Below, one piece after another: positions 28,361-38,700 of a stretch of DNA of 64,000 nt. Both the position numbers and the translations under genes were made by a program. Under the pieces are notes generated by a model. The model searched no databases. It was given only the letters and a program-made list of their open reading frames with translations, and had not been told where the DNA came from. Source of the DNA: Streptococcus sp. Marseille-P6264. GTDB taxonomy: Bacteria > Bacillota > Bacilli > Lactobacillales > Streptococcaceae. Numbering within the stretch: position 1 is the first letter of the stretch; each line of letters begins with the position of its first letter. The stretch covers positions 1 to 64,000 of the forward strand of contig NZ_CABPTO010000005.1 of NCBI RefSeq assembly GCF_902460355.1. Direction: 5' to 3'.

Positions 28361-30115
28361 CTAAGAAAAACTTAGCAAGTCTAAAGACTTATTTAATAGA
28401 AGGGTAGTATAGTCCGGATCATCCTTGAGTTCTTTGATGGAACTTTGAACCAACTCCAAATCATCTGTAATCATCCCATCCACTCCTAAGCGAAAAGATT
28501 TGACGATACTATCTTCATCATTAATGGTCCAGTCATAGAGACGTTTGTCGGATTGCCAGAGTTTATTGACAAAATTTTCATCCAAGGTTGAGTATTCCAT
28601 GGTGTAGCCAGAAGCTTTAGTTCGTGGAAAGATTGTATTATAAGGCAGGATAAAGAAACTGGGGATAGAGGAGTCATATTTGACTACCTGATCGATAATT
28701 TGGTAGTCCAAAGACTGAATCTGGTGTTGATAAACCTTGATTTTGGCACCATACTTGCTCAAGAATCGCTCCATCATATCCTTGGAGTCTTTCTTGCTGG
28801 TCTTGATTTCTATCAAGAGACGCTGGCCGAGTTGATTGGCACGAGTAAAGTAATCGTCAAAGCTAGAAATCTTAGCTCGATAGCCATTTTCTGAAATCTC
28901 TAGCGAAGTCAACTCAGCCAAGGTTAAGTCTTGAGGTTGGGCATCAAGGCCTGCCAACTGCTTCAGGTTTGCATCATGCATCATGACAAATTGCCCATCC
29001 TTAGTTTCCTGCACATCCATTTCTACTAGGTCAGGCTTGAGCAAGGCTGTTTTTTCCAGCGCTTCTACGGTATTTTGGATTCCATTTTCCCTCGAAACCC
29101 CTCTATGGGAAATCGTAATCGGAACGTTCTCCAAAGGGAAATTTAGATAAACATATCCTTCTAATGCAAAGCTTGAGCTGGCAATAGTCAGAACAAACCA
29201 ACGCATTAGAGACAGGCCTCTTTTCGGTGGATAGTCATTTAAGGTACGATCCGTCAGGAAGGAGACAAATTTGAGAAGGAAATAGGACAGCATAATATAG
29301 TAGGACAACTTGATTAGGACAAAAGCTACAATACCGCTAAAGAGGACAACCTCATTTGGTTGAGTGTTCGCATATCTCTGTCCTAGTATAGCTGGAGCTG
29401 AGAGAAAAGTATAAAGCAGAAAGCTTTTGATAATAATCCAAAAAATATGCCTAGTGTAAAAGAAAAGGCGGTTCTTGGTCTTGGCCAGACTAAAGCGAAT
29501 TGCCTGAGGAACTGTTGCGTGCTCAAAAAAGAGCTGTGGTAGAGCAAACATTAGTCGCACTGCCACTAGAAGCATGCCGACTACAAGAAGTCCCATGAAA
29601 ACGGCGAAAAAAATATTATTTGCCAAATAGGTGACAATAAAATCCGGAACCAAAATTTTATTGAGATAATAGATTTTCAAAATTTTGCGCAAGAAGGGAA
29701 AAAGAAAACCCATATAAAGGACGATAAAGAGCATTTTCCCTGGACCAGCCTTCTTGACAAGCGCAAAACTATCCTTGAATGTTTTTCCAAGAAAAGCAAA
29801 GACTGGCCGATTTTCTTGGTCCAAAAGATTGCGAATTCCCATAAAAATCATGCCACTTTGGAAATAGGCGACAAAGAGATTGGCCACAACAAGGACTAGA
29901 AAGGCTAGACCAACCAGCCAATTGGAACTGAGGACTGCCCAGACATTATTGTAGGACAAAAAGAGGTAGCCTGTCTGTTTGAGCAGATACTCTGCTGCAT
30001 AGGAATTAAAGGGAATCCAAGCATACTCCATCATCATAAAGACCATGAAAAAGAGAACTAGGATTTTATCTAAATTATGATAAAGGCGCTTAAAACTAAG
30101 TTTTTCTGGTTTCAT
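28361..30115 (-). CDS. Membrane-anchored glycerophosphodiester phosphodiesterase family protein
   Basis: A 584-residue protein. The N-terminal half (about residues 1-335) is a multi-helix GPDPase membrane domain. The C-terminal GDPD/GlpQ domain has ITISHRGVSRENG, PDLVEMDVQETKDG and VMMHDANL, the His/Glu/Asp metal site of the family. The likely substrates are glycerophosphodiesters from phospholipid or teichoic-acid turnover at the cell surface. GGAGAG precedes the ATG. It appears monocistronic between the ami operon and a repeat element. Confidence 0.88.
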   Translation of the reverse strand: MKPEKLSFKRLYHNLDKILVLFFMVFMMMEYAWIPFNSYAAEYLLKQTGYLFLSYNNVWAVLSSNWLVGLAFLVLVVANLFVAYFQSGMIFMGIRNLLDQENRPVFAFLGKTFKDSFALVKKAGPGKMLFIVLYMGFLFPFLRKILKIYYLNKILVPDFIVTYLANNIFFAVFMGLLVVGMLLVAVRLMFALPQLFFEHATVPQAIRFSLAKTKNRLFFYTRHIFWIIIKSFLLYTFLSAPAILGQRYANTQPNEVVLFSGIVAFVLIKLSYYIMLSYFLLKFVSFLTDRTLNDYPPKRGLSLMRWFVLTIASSSFALEGYVYLNFPLENVPITISHRGVSRENGIQNTVEALEKTALLKPDLVEMDVQETKDGQFVMMHDANLKQLAGLDAQPQDLTLAELTSLEISENGYRAKISSFDDYFTRANQLGQRLLIEIKTSKKDSKDMMERFLSKYGAKIKVYQHQIQSLDYQIIDQVVKYDSSIPSFFILPYNTIFPRTKASGYTMEYSTLDENFVNKLWQSDKRLYDWTINDEDSIVKSFRLGVDGMITDDLELVQSSIKELKDDPDYTTLLLNKSLDLLSFS

Positions 30116-30239
30116 TTCACTCTCCTTTCAGCAATTCGTGCGAAACAGGGGGGAGGAAAGTTACATCGGATACAAAATTGCTCCAATGAGTCCACTCCTG
30201 TTATTGCCGTCTTGGCTCCACTCCTTCTTTGACAAATAA
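30116..30239. other. Non-coding stretch between the GDPD gene and repeat copy A
   Basis: Together with repeat copy A this makes a 303-bp gene-free interval. The left 124 bp holds the GDPD-gene ribosome binding site and presumably its promoter. I see no confident -10 and no small gene. Confidence 0.4.
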
Positions 30240-30415
30240 GAGAGTGGGACAGAAATCGGTCATTCGTTAGAATTCGATTTCGTCGTCCCACCTTAGCACA
30301 GTTGAGTAGGGCTGTAAAAGCTGATGAAATCAGGCTAGTAAAGTCCACTCAACCACTGCGTCTTGCTCGACAATCCAAAGACAATTGAGAGGCTAGGACT
30401 TTTGTCCCAGCCTCT
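30240..30415 (-). repeat. Three-hairpin repeat element, copy A
   Basis: A 176-bp copy of the family also found at 33769, 41981, 47588 and 58340 (plus orientation defined as GAGGCTGGGAC end first). It begins 3 bp after the rocS stop, so rocS transcripts run into the GAGGCTGGGAC hairpin. Copy A has several substitutions in the middle hairpin (GTGGACT in place of GTGGGCT). Confidence 0.9.
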
Positions 30416-30418
30416 TTC

Positions 30419-30913
30419 TTATTTACCAAACAAACGAGCAAAAAAGCCTTTGTTTTCCTGCTTTTGTACCTTCTCCTTGGCTTCATCCAGCTCCAAAAGG
30501 AGAGTCTCCCGCTCACTCATAGCCTTGGCTGTCAACTGCTGCTGCTGGTCTAGCTGCTTGTCTTTTTCAGCAATCTGCACGTCCTTGATACGAAGTTGCT
30601 CGTCTTTTTTAGCCAACTGGCTATCTTTAGCTTTTAGTTGCTCATAAAGACGCAAAATCTCGGCATTTTTTTCATCCACTAAGATTTCCATTAACTCACG
30701 CTGCTTGACTTCCTCGCTGACAGGCTCATCTTCAAAAATGGTCTTTTTATAAATTTCTTCTAGCTTAATCAGGCCACTGCGGGTCACGACTGTGACCCCT
30801 TTTTCATTTTTTTCTGTATCTTCTGGCGGCAAGGCCTTGACACGATTATTGATTGCCTGACGGCTGACTCCTAAAATCTCGGCCAGCTCGCTGACTGTCT
30901 TTTCAATTGCCAT
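30419..30913 (-). CDS. rocS: Chromosome segregation regulator RocS
   Basis: A 164-residue protein matching the streptococcal RocS layout. An N-terminal HTH DNA-binding domain (VSELAEILGVSRQAINNRVK, residues 8-27) is followed by a long coiled coil with imperfect repeats of the KDEQLRIKD/EKDKQL type (about 85-150). The C-terminal amphipathic tail KGFFARLFGK is thought to bind the membrane. In pneumococcus RocS helps separate the chromosome and protects the nucleoid from division. AGAGGAAATT precedes the ATG. A RacA-like or DUF536 plasmid protein is the alternative, less likely here. Confidence 0.85.
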   Translation of the reverse strand: MAIEKTVSELAEILGVSRQAINNRVKALPPEDTEKNEKGVTVVTRSGLIKLEEIYKKTIFEDEPVSEEVKQRELMEILVDEKNAEILRLYEQLKAKDSQLAKKDEQLRIKDVQIAEKDKQLDQQQQLTAKAMSERETLLLELDEAKEKVQKQENKGFFARLFGK

Positions 30914-30986
30914 AATTTCCTCTGAAACTTTTTCTAGATATAGTTACCTAAATCTTATCATATCAAGGCTTAACTGTCAAATAGAG

Positions 30987-31018
30987 CAAAAAAGTGAAGC
31001 AATAAATTGCTCCACTTT
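30987..31018 (-). terminator. Terminator of the pseudouridine synthase/MFS unit
   Basis: The minus strand forms AAAGTGGAGCAA/TTGCTTCACTTT (12 bp, one mismatch) followed by TTTTGCTC. Confidence 0.8.
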
Positions 31019-31027
31019 CCTAGTTCT

Positions 31028-31756
31028 CTATAGTTCAACTTGAAAAATTTCCAAGCTCTGCATTTCTTCTTCTGTCAAGCGCCGCCATTGACCCAACTCC
31101 AGACTTGGATCTAGCTGCAGAGGCCCCATAGACAAACGCTGAAGGTCGGTGACTTCCTTCCCACATGCTAAAACCATCCGCTTCACCTGATGAAACTTAC
31201 CTTCTGAGAGGGTGATACGGACCAGACTGGTCTTCGCTCCTTCATCTCTTTCGAGAATGTCGAGCTGAGCAGGCTGGCAAGTGAAATCTTTGAGTTCGAT
31301 TCCTTGGGCAAAACGCTCAACATCTGCCTGATCCATCAGACCAGCAACCTGAGCTTGATAAACCTTAGCCACATGGCGTTTGGGAGATAGCATAGCGTGC
31401 GATAACTGACCATTATTGGTCAAAAGTAGAAGCCCATGCGTATCCACATCTAACCGCCCCACAGGAAAGACTTCTTTTTGACGGGCAGTATCGTCCAACA
31501 AATCTAAAACCGTTTTATGGCGGTCATCTTCAGTGGCGGAAATGACACCCTTGGGTTTATTCAATAGGTAGTAGACAAATTTTTCATAAACCAAAGTCTG
31601 ACCATCCACCACAATCTGATCCGACCGTTCATCAATCTGTGTCTTGGCTGATGTGGCTGCTGTTCCGTTGACCCAGACTTGACCTTTTTTCAATAGTTGC
31701 TTGACTTGACTGCGCGAGCCAAGCCCACTTTCCACTAGAAATTTATCCAGACGCAT
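31028..31756 (-). CDS. RsuA-family pseudouridine synthase
   Basis: A 242-residue rRNA pseudouridine synthase. The N-terminal S4 RNA-binding domain (MRLDKFLVESGLGSRSQVKQ) is followed by the catalytic domain with GRLDVDTHGLLLLTNNG, holding the catalytic Asp, and the block LSEGKFHQVKRM. RsuA modifies 16S U516 in E. coli; the exact target here is not proven. TAGGAG is close to the ATG, and the gene starts 9 bp after the MFS transporter on the same strand. Confidence 0.9.
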   Translation of the reverse strand: MRLDKFLVESGLGSRSQVKQLLKKGQVWVNGTAATSAKTQIDERSDQIVVDGQTLVYEKFVYYLLNKPKGVISATEDDRHKTVLDLLDDTARQKEVFPVGRLDVDTHGLLLLTNNGQLSHAMLSPKRHVAKVYQAQVAGLMDQADVERFAQGIELKDFTCQPAQLDILERDEGAKTSLVRITLSEGKFHQVKRMVLACGKEVTDLQRLSMGPLQLDPSLELGQWRRLTEEEMQSLEIFQVEL

Positions 31757-31765
31757 ACTCTTCTC

Positions 31766-32917
31766 CTAAGCAGACTTTTTCTTGAGAATGCCAAAAGCCA
31801 GCACTGCCATCAAAACCATCAGGCTTCCCAAAACGCCAAAGATAAAGGAAGCTTGGCTTGAAAATTGACCAATCAAAGACAAGAAAAAGGTTGTAGCTGT
31901 AGCTCCAGCACTGCAGCCTAAAATCACAATCGAAGTTGCTTGATTCAGGGATTTGCTAGGGATTCTCTCGGAAAGAATATGGAAAATCGATGTCAGACTG
32001 ACACTATAAACAAAGCCAGAAGCAATGGTCACCACACTCAAGAGCAAGAGATTGGGTGCCAAACCAATCATGATCGCAGTAAGACCAAAGACCACTCCTG
32101 CAACCGTCAATAAATTTTCCTTAAAATAATGAAGAAGCGGTGCAAAGGATAAGCCTGCGGCAATCCCAATCAACTGCATGCTTGAAAGAATCAAGCCTGC
32201 CGTCTGAACACTGCCCATGCCAGACTTTTCAACCAGTCCGGGCACGCGCACGTTGATGACCACATTCGTCAAGACAATGACCCCTGCTACTAGGGCTAGG
32301 CCGATTGTCAAAGACCACTGTGCAGCTGTCAGTCCTTTGCCTTCCTGATGAGCCTCATGATGCTTCTCTTCCTTGCCATAGGGAACAAAGAGTAGATAGA
32401 GGGCTAGAACAATCAAACCCGAAGCATAGACCAAGAAAGAAATTTCCCAACCAAAGCGAAGCAACTGGCTCACTCCAAGTGTCAAGAGGGCCGTCCCGAC
32501 AACTTCAGCCGACCCACGTAGACCGAGGGTCTGAATCCGTTCCTTGCCCTCATAACGTTCGCTGATAATCGAGATGGCCTTGGCATTGAGCAAACCAACT
32601 CCCATACCAAAGATCAGTCGCGAGGCAAAAATCACCCAATATGCCTTATTCACGAGAGGAACAAAGCCACAAAGAGAAAAAATCAAGAGCCCCGTCACAA
32701 TCATCTTTCGCTCCGATAAATATTTCTCCACTAGGCCATTTAAAACTAGCATGAGCATAATTCCAGCCGATGGCAAAGAAACCAGCAATTCTATCCAGCT
32801 TTCCGGCAAATCTTTATAAAATGCAAACATAGCCGATTGGGCGCTGGAAATCGAGAAGGATGTCGTCAACACTAAAGAAAGTGAGAGAATACTCACTTTT
32901 TCCATAAACTTTTTCAT
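31766..32917 (-). CDS. MFS transporter
   Basis: About 383 residues with twelve predicted membrane helices. The loop between helices 2 and 3 is weakly MFS-like (NGLVEKYLSERKMIV), and helix 4 shows GMGVGLLNAKAISIISERYEGKERIQ. The substrate cannot be deduced. The frame runs nine codons further upstream, but AAAGGA 6 bp before the ATG of MKKFMEK decides the start. Cotranscribed with the pseudouridine synthase. Confidence 0.85.
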   Translation of the reverse strand: MKKFMEKVSILSLSLVLTTSFSISSAQSAMFAFYKDLPESWIELLVSLPSAGIMLMLVLNGLVEKYLSERKMIVTGLLIFSLCGFVPLVNKAYWVIFASRLIFGMGVGLLNAKAISIISERYEGKERIQTLGLRGSAEVVGTALLTLGVSQLLRFGWEISFLVYASGLIVLALYLLFVPYGKEEKHHEAHQEGKGLTAAQWSLTIGLALVAGVIVLTNVVINVRVPGLVEKSGMGSVQTAGLILSSMQLIGIAAGLSFAPLLHYFKENLLTVAGVVFGLTAIMIGLAPNLLLLSVVTIASGFVYSVSLTSIFHILSERIPSKSLNQATSIVILGCSAGATATTFFLSLIGQFSSQASFIFGVLGSLMVLMAVLAFGILKKKSA

Positions 32918-33111
32918 TCTATTTCCTTTAAAAATCACACTCATTCTATCATACAGTTTTTTAGAAAAATACGCAATTATCCTTTCTTAAAAAAATCAGT
33001 CATTAAAGAGTACATTCTTTCGAAAAATTTCTCACCTAATAAAAGGACAAGCCCTTTCTTTATTTCTGGCGGGATTTGTGTTATGATGAAGGGAAGAAAA
33101 AGGAGAGAATC

Positions 33112-33744
33112 ATGTCTGTTATTGAAAAAAAATCGGTTATGGATAAATTAACCAAGGCAGCTCATTTGATTGATATGAGCGATATTATTCGCGAGGGAAA
33201 TCCTACCTTGCGTGCGGTAGCTGAAGAAGTCAGCTTTCCCTTATCTGATCAGGAAATCATTTTAGGTGAGAAAATGATGCAGTTTTTGAAACATTCTCAA
33301 GATCCTGTCATGGCGGAAAAAATGGGGCTCCGTGGCGGTGTCGGTCTAGCAGCTCCCCAGCTGGATATTTCTAAGCGAATCATCGCTGTGCTGGTGCCAA
33401 ATCTGGAGGACGAAGAAGGAAATCCGCCTAAAGAAGCCTACTCACTGGCTCAGGTCATGTACAATCCTAAAGTTGTGGCCCACTCTGTGCAAGATGCAGC
33501 TCTGGCTGACGGCGAGGGTTGCCTTTCCGTCGACCGCGAAGTACCAGGCTATGTCGTACGCCATGCACGGGTGACCGTGGATTACTTTGACAAGGACGGT
33601 CAAAAACACCGCATCAAACTCAAAGGCTATAATTCTATCGTGGTTCAACATGAGATCGACCACATCAACGGCATTATGTTTTACGATCGGATCAATGGAA
33701 AAGACCCATTTGCAGTGAAAGACGGCATGCTGGTACTGGAATAA
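33112..33744 (+). CDS. def: Peptide deformylase
   Basis: A 210-residue type II (Gram-positive) deformylase that removes N-formyl from nascent proteins at the ribosome. The three metal-site motifs are intact: [13 protein letters not shown] and QHEIDH. The streptococcal type II insert ([16 protein letters not shown]) is present. AAGGAGAGAATC precedes the ATG at 33112; an upstream GTG-initiated extension of 12 codons lacks support. Repeat copy B lies 24 bp after its stop. Confidence 0.95.
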   Translation: MSVIEKKSVMDKLTKAAHLIDMSDIIREGNPTLRAVAEEVSFPLSDQEIILGEKMMQFLKHSQDPVMAEKMGLRGGVGLAAPQLDISKRIIAVLVPNLEDEEGNPPKEAYSLAQVMYNPKVVAHSVQDAALADGEGCLSVDREVPGYVVRHARVTVDYFDKDGQKHRIKLKGYNSIVVQHEIDHINGIMFYDRINGKDPFAVKDGMLVLE

Positions 33745-33768
33745 AGAACTCCACATATCTCAAACAAA

Positions 33769-33944
33769 AGAGGCTGGGACAAAAGTCCTAGCCTCTCAAT
33801 TGTCTTTGGATTGTCGAGCAAGACGCAGTGGTTGAGTGGGCTTTATTACGCTGATTTCATCAGCTTTTACAGCCCTACTCAACTGTGCGGAGGTGGGACG
33901 ACGAAATCGAATTCTAACGAATTACCGATTTCTGTCCCACTCTC
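33769..33944 (+). repeat. Three-hairpin repeat element, copy B
   Basis: The best reference copy, 176 bp. Hairpin 1 at 33769-33796 (AGAGGCTGGGAC/GTCCTAGCCTCT). Hairpin 2 at 33831-33883 (GTTGAGTGGGCT/AGCCCTACTCAAC, with inner GCTGA/TCAGC). Hairpin 3 at 33893-33940 (GTGGGAC, GAAATCG and AATTC arms). It fills the gap between the convergent def and GlsB-like genes. Confidence 0.92.
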
Positions 33945-33961
33945 ATTTCTTTTACATTATT

Positions 33962-34192
33962 CTAAGTGCCTCGATCCCAGAAAAGAGCCAAAAGGATCAC
34001 AGCGCCCAAGACTGAGGGAAGAATAGCTGTGTCCGCTAACATCGGTCCCCAGTGGCCAAAAAGCAATTGCCCAAGCCATGAACCAAACCAGCCCAAAAGG
34101 ATTTTTCCGATACAACCCATACGTTCCCCGCGGCTGGTAATAGCCCCAGCCATGAGACCAATAATAAAACCGACAAACATACTACCAATCAT
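33962..34192 (-). CDS. GlsB/YeaQ/YmgE family membrane protein
   Basis: A 76-residue hydrophobic protein with three membrane helices and the family pattern GFIIGLMAGAITSRGERMGCIGKILLGWFGSWLG (positions about 8-42), rich in Gly. These transglycosylase-associated proteins are general-stress-linked in other Firmicutes, with unknown molecular function. AGAAGGATCCTATATG supplies a plausible ribosome binding site. Convergent with def across repeat copy B. Confidence 0.85.
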   Translation of the reverse strand: MIGSMFVGFIIGLMAGAITSRGERMGCIGKILLGWFGSWLGQLLFGHWGPMLADTAILPSVLGAVILLALFWDRGT

Positions 34193-34285
34193 ATAGGATC
34201 CTTCTTTCTATGTTTCTAAGAATTCTTTTCAAGAAGCAGGCGGGAGCCGTCAGATTAAAAGTACCCGTCAAAACGACTTCAAATC

Positions 34286-35527
34286 TTAAATTGCCCAGTC
34301 TCCATTGCGGAAGATTGGCACACGGCTGCCATCTTCTCGGATACCGTCGATATCCATTTGATTAGAACCAATCATAAAGTCTACGTGAACATCTGAACGG
34401 TTAAGTCCCGCAGCTTCAAGCTCTTCTTCGCTCATCTCTGCTCCGCCAACAACGCTGGTCGCATAGGCCGCACCGATAGCCAAGTGGTTTGAAGCGTTCT
34501 CATCGAAAAGGGTATTAAAGAAGGTAATGCCTGACTGAGAAATCGGGCTTGGATCTGGTACCAAGGCACATTCACCCAAGGCACGCGCGCCAGCATTTTC
34601 AAAGACAAGATCTTTCATGACCTGATCACCCTTCTTGGCTGAAATATCCACGATTTGTCCATCCTTAAAGGTTACCTTAATACCTTCGATGATATTTCCG
34701 TTATAGCTAAGTGGTTTTGTAGAAGTGACATAGCCATCTGCACGACGGAAGTCAGGGGCAGTGAAGACTTCTTCTGTTGGCATATTTGGTAAGAATCCTT
34801 CTCCCTGTGCATTGATAGCACCAGCTGATTCCCAAACGTGGTTCTTAGGCAAACCAAGTGTCAAATCTGTCCCTGGCGCTGTGTAATGAAGGGCTGAGAA
34901 TTGTTCTTTATTGAGCATTTCCGCCTTGCTCTTGAGGATAGCTGCATGCTCTTCCCAAGCCTTCACGGGATCTTCTTCGTAAACACGGCAAGTTTTGAAG
35001 ATTTGGTCCCAAAGGAGATCAACCGCTTCTTCGTCGCTCGCAGCATTTGGAAAGACCTTCTTAGCCCACTCTGTACCGGCTGCAGCAGCGACTGTCCAGC
35101 TGACTTTATTGGATTGGGTTGCGATCCGCATCGGCTTCATGGCTAATCCCATAGCTTTAGCAGAAGCTGATAGTTTCTCAGCATCCACACCAGTCAAAGC
35201 TCCTGGATCAGATGAGCGCACGCCCAAGCGGCTGGCTTTCTTTTCGAGGAGATAGTTCATCTCAGCAATCTTGTATTCTGGAATATTGTCCAAACGCTCC
35301 ATCGGCGCATGGAGGAATTTCTCCCGCGTAGTCAAATCATCTGCCCACTGGACGATGACCTCGTGAGCCCCCAGAGCATAGGCCTCCTTGACAATCAAGT
35401 GAGCCAGCTCACGCTGCTCCACATCAATATTGAGCGCCACCGTGTGACCCGGCTGCACATTAATACCATTGGCAACCAATAGTTTAGCGTATTTTTCTAA
35501 GTTTTCTTTAAAATTTGGCAGAACCAT
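34286..35527 (-). CDS. pepS: Aminopeptidase PepS (M29 family)
   Basis: A 413-residue metallo-aminopeptidase of the thermophilic aminopeptidase (M29) family. Visible: VQPGHTVALNIDVEQRELAH near the N-terminus, and near the C-terminus LGECALVPDPSPISQSG, FDENASNHLAIGAAY and DVHVDFMIGSNQMDIDG, which hold metal ligands. It releases N-terminal residues from peptides in the cytoplasm, complementing peptide import by Ami. AAGGAG precedes the ATG. It follows the 50-residue membrane microprotein by 21 bp. Confidence 0.93.
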   Translation of the reverse strand: MVLPNFKENLEKYAKLLVANGINVQPGHTVALNIDVEQRELAHLIVKEAYALGAHEVIVQWADDLTTREKFLHAPMERLDNIPEYKIAEMNYLLEKKASRLGVRSSDPGALTGVDAEKLSASAKAMGLAMKPMRIATQSNKVSWTVAAAAGTEWAKKVFPNAASDEEAVDLLWDQIFKTCRVYEEDPVKAWEEHAAILKSKAEMLNKEQFSALHYTAPGTDLTLGLPKNHVWESAGAINAQGEGFLPNMPTEEVFTAPDFRRADGYVTSTKPLSYNGNIIEGIKVTFKDGQIVDISAKKGDQVMKDLVFENAGARALGECALVPDPSPISQSGITFFNTLFDENASNHLAIGAAYATSVVGGAEMSEEELEAAGLNRSDVHVDFMIGSNQMDIDGIREDGSRVPIFRNGDWAI

Positions 35528-35548
35528 TCTGCTTCTCCTTTTCTTTTG

Positions 35549-35701
35549 TTATTTCTCTTTAAACAGGGACAGTAGGCTAACCGCTGCTACCGTACCGCAA
35601 ATCAAAGCGGTCATTTTCAAAATCGTATCTGGATCAAGGTCCAGCTGGTAATCAAACACCTTTTGCGCTGGCTTATCCTTAGCGGAAATGGTCAATTTCA
35701 T
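35549..35701 (-). CDS. Small membrane protein between polC and pepS
   Basis: A 50-residue open frame with its own ATG and AGAGG 5 bp before it. A charged N-terminus (MKLTISAKDKPAQKVF) is followed by an acidic stretch (DLDPD) and one hydrophobic helix (about residues 28-47), ending in FKEK. The predicted topology is a short single-span protein with most residues N-terminal to the helix. It lies 19 bp after polC and 21 bp before pepS on the same strand, so it is likely cotranscribed. I recognise no family; function is unknown. Confidence 0.7.
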   Translation of the reverse strand: MKLTISAKDKPAQKVFDYQLDLDPDTILKMTALICGTVAAVSLLSLFKEK

Positions 35702-35720
35702 AAAAACCTCTTTCTATATT

Positions 35721-38700
35721 TTAGAAAAACTCATCAAACAGACTCAACTGGTTATCCTCAGGCATATTGCCTAGAATGCCCATGTCGTCCATTTTTTCGA
35801 CTAGGGTGCTAGATAGGCCACCGCGCTTGCGGAGCTCCGTCTTAGAAAGGAATTCGCCTTCTTCCCGCGCTCTAACTAATTGGCGAGCAACGTTATCACC
35901 CAGACCGTCCATAGCAGAGAATGGTGGAATAAGGGTATCCCCTTCGATGAGAAACTCAGTCGCGTGGCTCTTGTAGAGATCTAGCTTTCCGAATTTGAAG
36001 CCCCGCTCTAGCATTTCATTGACGATTTCCAGAGTCGTATAAAGATCAATTTCTACATTGGAGGCTTCGTTGTTCTTGCGCTTTTCAGCGATTTCGCTCA
36101 TCCGGCGTTTGACGGCATCAAGTCCGCCACTCATGGTCTTGATATCAAAGGCCTTAGCCCGGATGGAGAAATAAGCACAGTAGTAATAAATCGGATGATG
36201 CACCTTGAAGTAGGCCACCCGCAGGGCCATCATAACGTAGGCTGCCGCATGGGCCTTGGGGAACATGTACTTGATCTTTCCACAGGACTCGATGTACCAC
36301 TCTGGCACATTGTTTTCCTTCATGGCAGTGATATAGCCATTGCGCTCTTCTTCAGAAATTTTCAGCCAAAGGCCCTTCCGCACGCGCTCCATAATGGTAA
36401 AGGCCATCTTAGGATCCAAGCCCTTATGCATGAGATAAACCATGATGTCGTCCCGACAACCGATAACAGTGGACAGGTCGGCAATCCCTTGCTTGATCAA
36501 GTCCTGAGCATTGCCCAGCCAAACGTCCGTACCATGAGAGAGACCAGATAGCTGTAGGAGCTCGGCAAAGGTCGTCGGATGGGTCTCGTCAACCATGCCC
36601 CGTACAAAGTTGGTCCCAAACTCCGGAATCCCCAGCATACCAGTCGGCGTGCCGATTTGCTCCTCAGTCACACCCAGAATATCTGTCCCAGAAAAGAGAG
36701 CCATGACGCCAGCATCATCCATAGGAATGTCGTTTGGATCAATGCCAGACAAGTCCTGAAGCTTCCGAATCATGGTCGGATCATCGTGTCCCAAAACGTC
36801 TAGCTTGAGGACATTTTCATCGATATCATGGAAGTTGAAGTGGGTGGTCTGCCACTCGGCTGTCACATCGTCAGCTGGATATTGGACCGGTGTAAAGTCA
36901 TAAACATCCATGTAGTTGGGGATAACAACGATTCCACCCGGGTGTTGTCCAGTCGTCCGCTTGACTCCGGCAGCTCCCTGCGCCAGACGCTCAACTTCTG
37001 CATCCCGGTAGAACTTCCCGTAGTCGCGCTCATAGCCCTTGACAAAGCCATAGGCCGTCTTAGCCGCAACGGTACCAACGGTTCCAGCCCGAAAAGCATA
37101 TTCCTCCCCAAAAATGTCTCGAACATCTAAGTGGGCACTAGGCTGATCCTCTCCGGAGAAGTTCAAGTCAATATCGGGTACCTTGTCTCCGTCAAATCCA
37201 AGGAAGGTCTCAAATGGAATATCCTGACCGTTCTTGCTCAGCTTGTGACCGCACTCTGGACAGTCCTTATCAGGCATATCAAAACCAGAACCATAGGAAC
37301 CGTCTGTTATGAACTCGCTGTATTGGCATTTGCCACAGACATAGTGGGGTGACAGGGGATTAACCTCGGTAATTCCAATCATGGTCGCGACAAAGCTGGA
37401 TCCGACAGACCCCCGCGAACCTACCAGATAGCCCCGCTCATTGGAGCGTTGCACCAACATCTGCGAAGCCAAGTAAATCACGGCAAAACCATTCCCCAAG
37501 ATAGAGGTCAGCTCTTTTTCAATTCGCAAGTCCACGATATCTGGCAGCGGATTGCCATAAATCTCAAAGGCTTTTTGATAAGTCAACTCGGCAACTGTCT
37601 CCTCAGCCTTGTCAATGAAAGGCGTATAGAGGTCGCCCTTGACCACCTCTACCGGCTCAAAGGTTTCCGCCAGCTGATTCGGATTGGTGATAACTAGCTT
37701 CTTAGCCAAATCCTCGCCTAGAAAGGCAAATTCGTCCAGCATCTCATTGGTGGTCCGGAAGTGAGCCTTAGGAAGCGGAGCCGGCTGGGCATTTTCACCG
37801 TGGCCAATGGTACGGTTAATCATGGCTCCCTGACCGAGACTGCGGACGATAATCTCACGGTAGATTTCTTCTTCCGGCTCGATATAATGGACGTTCCCCG
37901 TCGCAAGGACAGGCTTACCCAAGCGTTCTCCGACCTCAATCAGATTGCGAATAATGGTCTGCAGTTCTTCCTGGTCCTTGATCTGCTCTTTGGCAATCAG
38001 AGGCTCATAGATAGCCGGCGGCATGACCTCGATAAAGTCATAATACTTGGCTACTTCGACAGCCGCATCTACCCCCTGAGAGACAACAGCGTCATAGACT
38101 TCGCCTTCTGAGCAGGCTGAGCCCAGAATCAGTCCTTCACGATGGGCATCTAGTACAGTCCGTGGAATCCGTGGGACACCTTCAAAATACTTGGTATTGG
38201 ACAGACTGACTAACTTGAAAATATTTTTTAGTCCCGTCTGATTTTTCACATAAATGGTCGCATGCTTGACCCGAGCCTTCTTGTAAGAATTCTCATCAAC
38301 CAGATCCGTATTCAAATCCTTGAGATTGGTCACACCATGCTTTTCAGCCACATCCTTGATAAAGATAAAGAGGAGGCGGCCCGTCGCTTCCGCGTCATAG
38401 TTGGCCATGTGGTGGTGCTCCAGAGCAATCTGGAAACGCTTGGTCAAGGGTCCCAGACCATGACGCTTGTATTCTGGATAGAGATTGCGGGCAAATTCCA
38501 GCGTGTCAATAACTGGCTGAGTGATTTTCGGCAGGCCATGCCGCTCATAGTTGACATTCATAAAGCCCACGTCAAAGGTAGCATTATGGGCAACGAGAAC
38601 ACTGTCCTGGCAAAATTCCTGAAACTCTTTCAGCACTTGCTCTAGCGGTTTGGCATTGCGGACATGCTCATCTGTAATCCCAGTTAGATCCGTCGTAAAG

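Noticed and set aside
30112..30348. 78-residue minus-strand frame next to the GDPD gene
   Set aside because: It is made largely of repeat copy A sequence and resembles the frame read through copy C near 42047; no ribosome binding site.
33811..34026. 71-residue plus-strand open frame beginning MSSKTQWLSG
   Set aside because: It lies in repeat copy B and runs antisense into the GlsB-like gene; the same start recurs in copy D, so it reflects the repeat.
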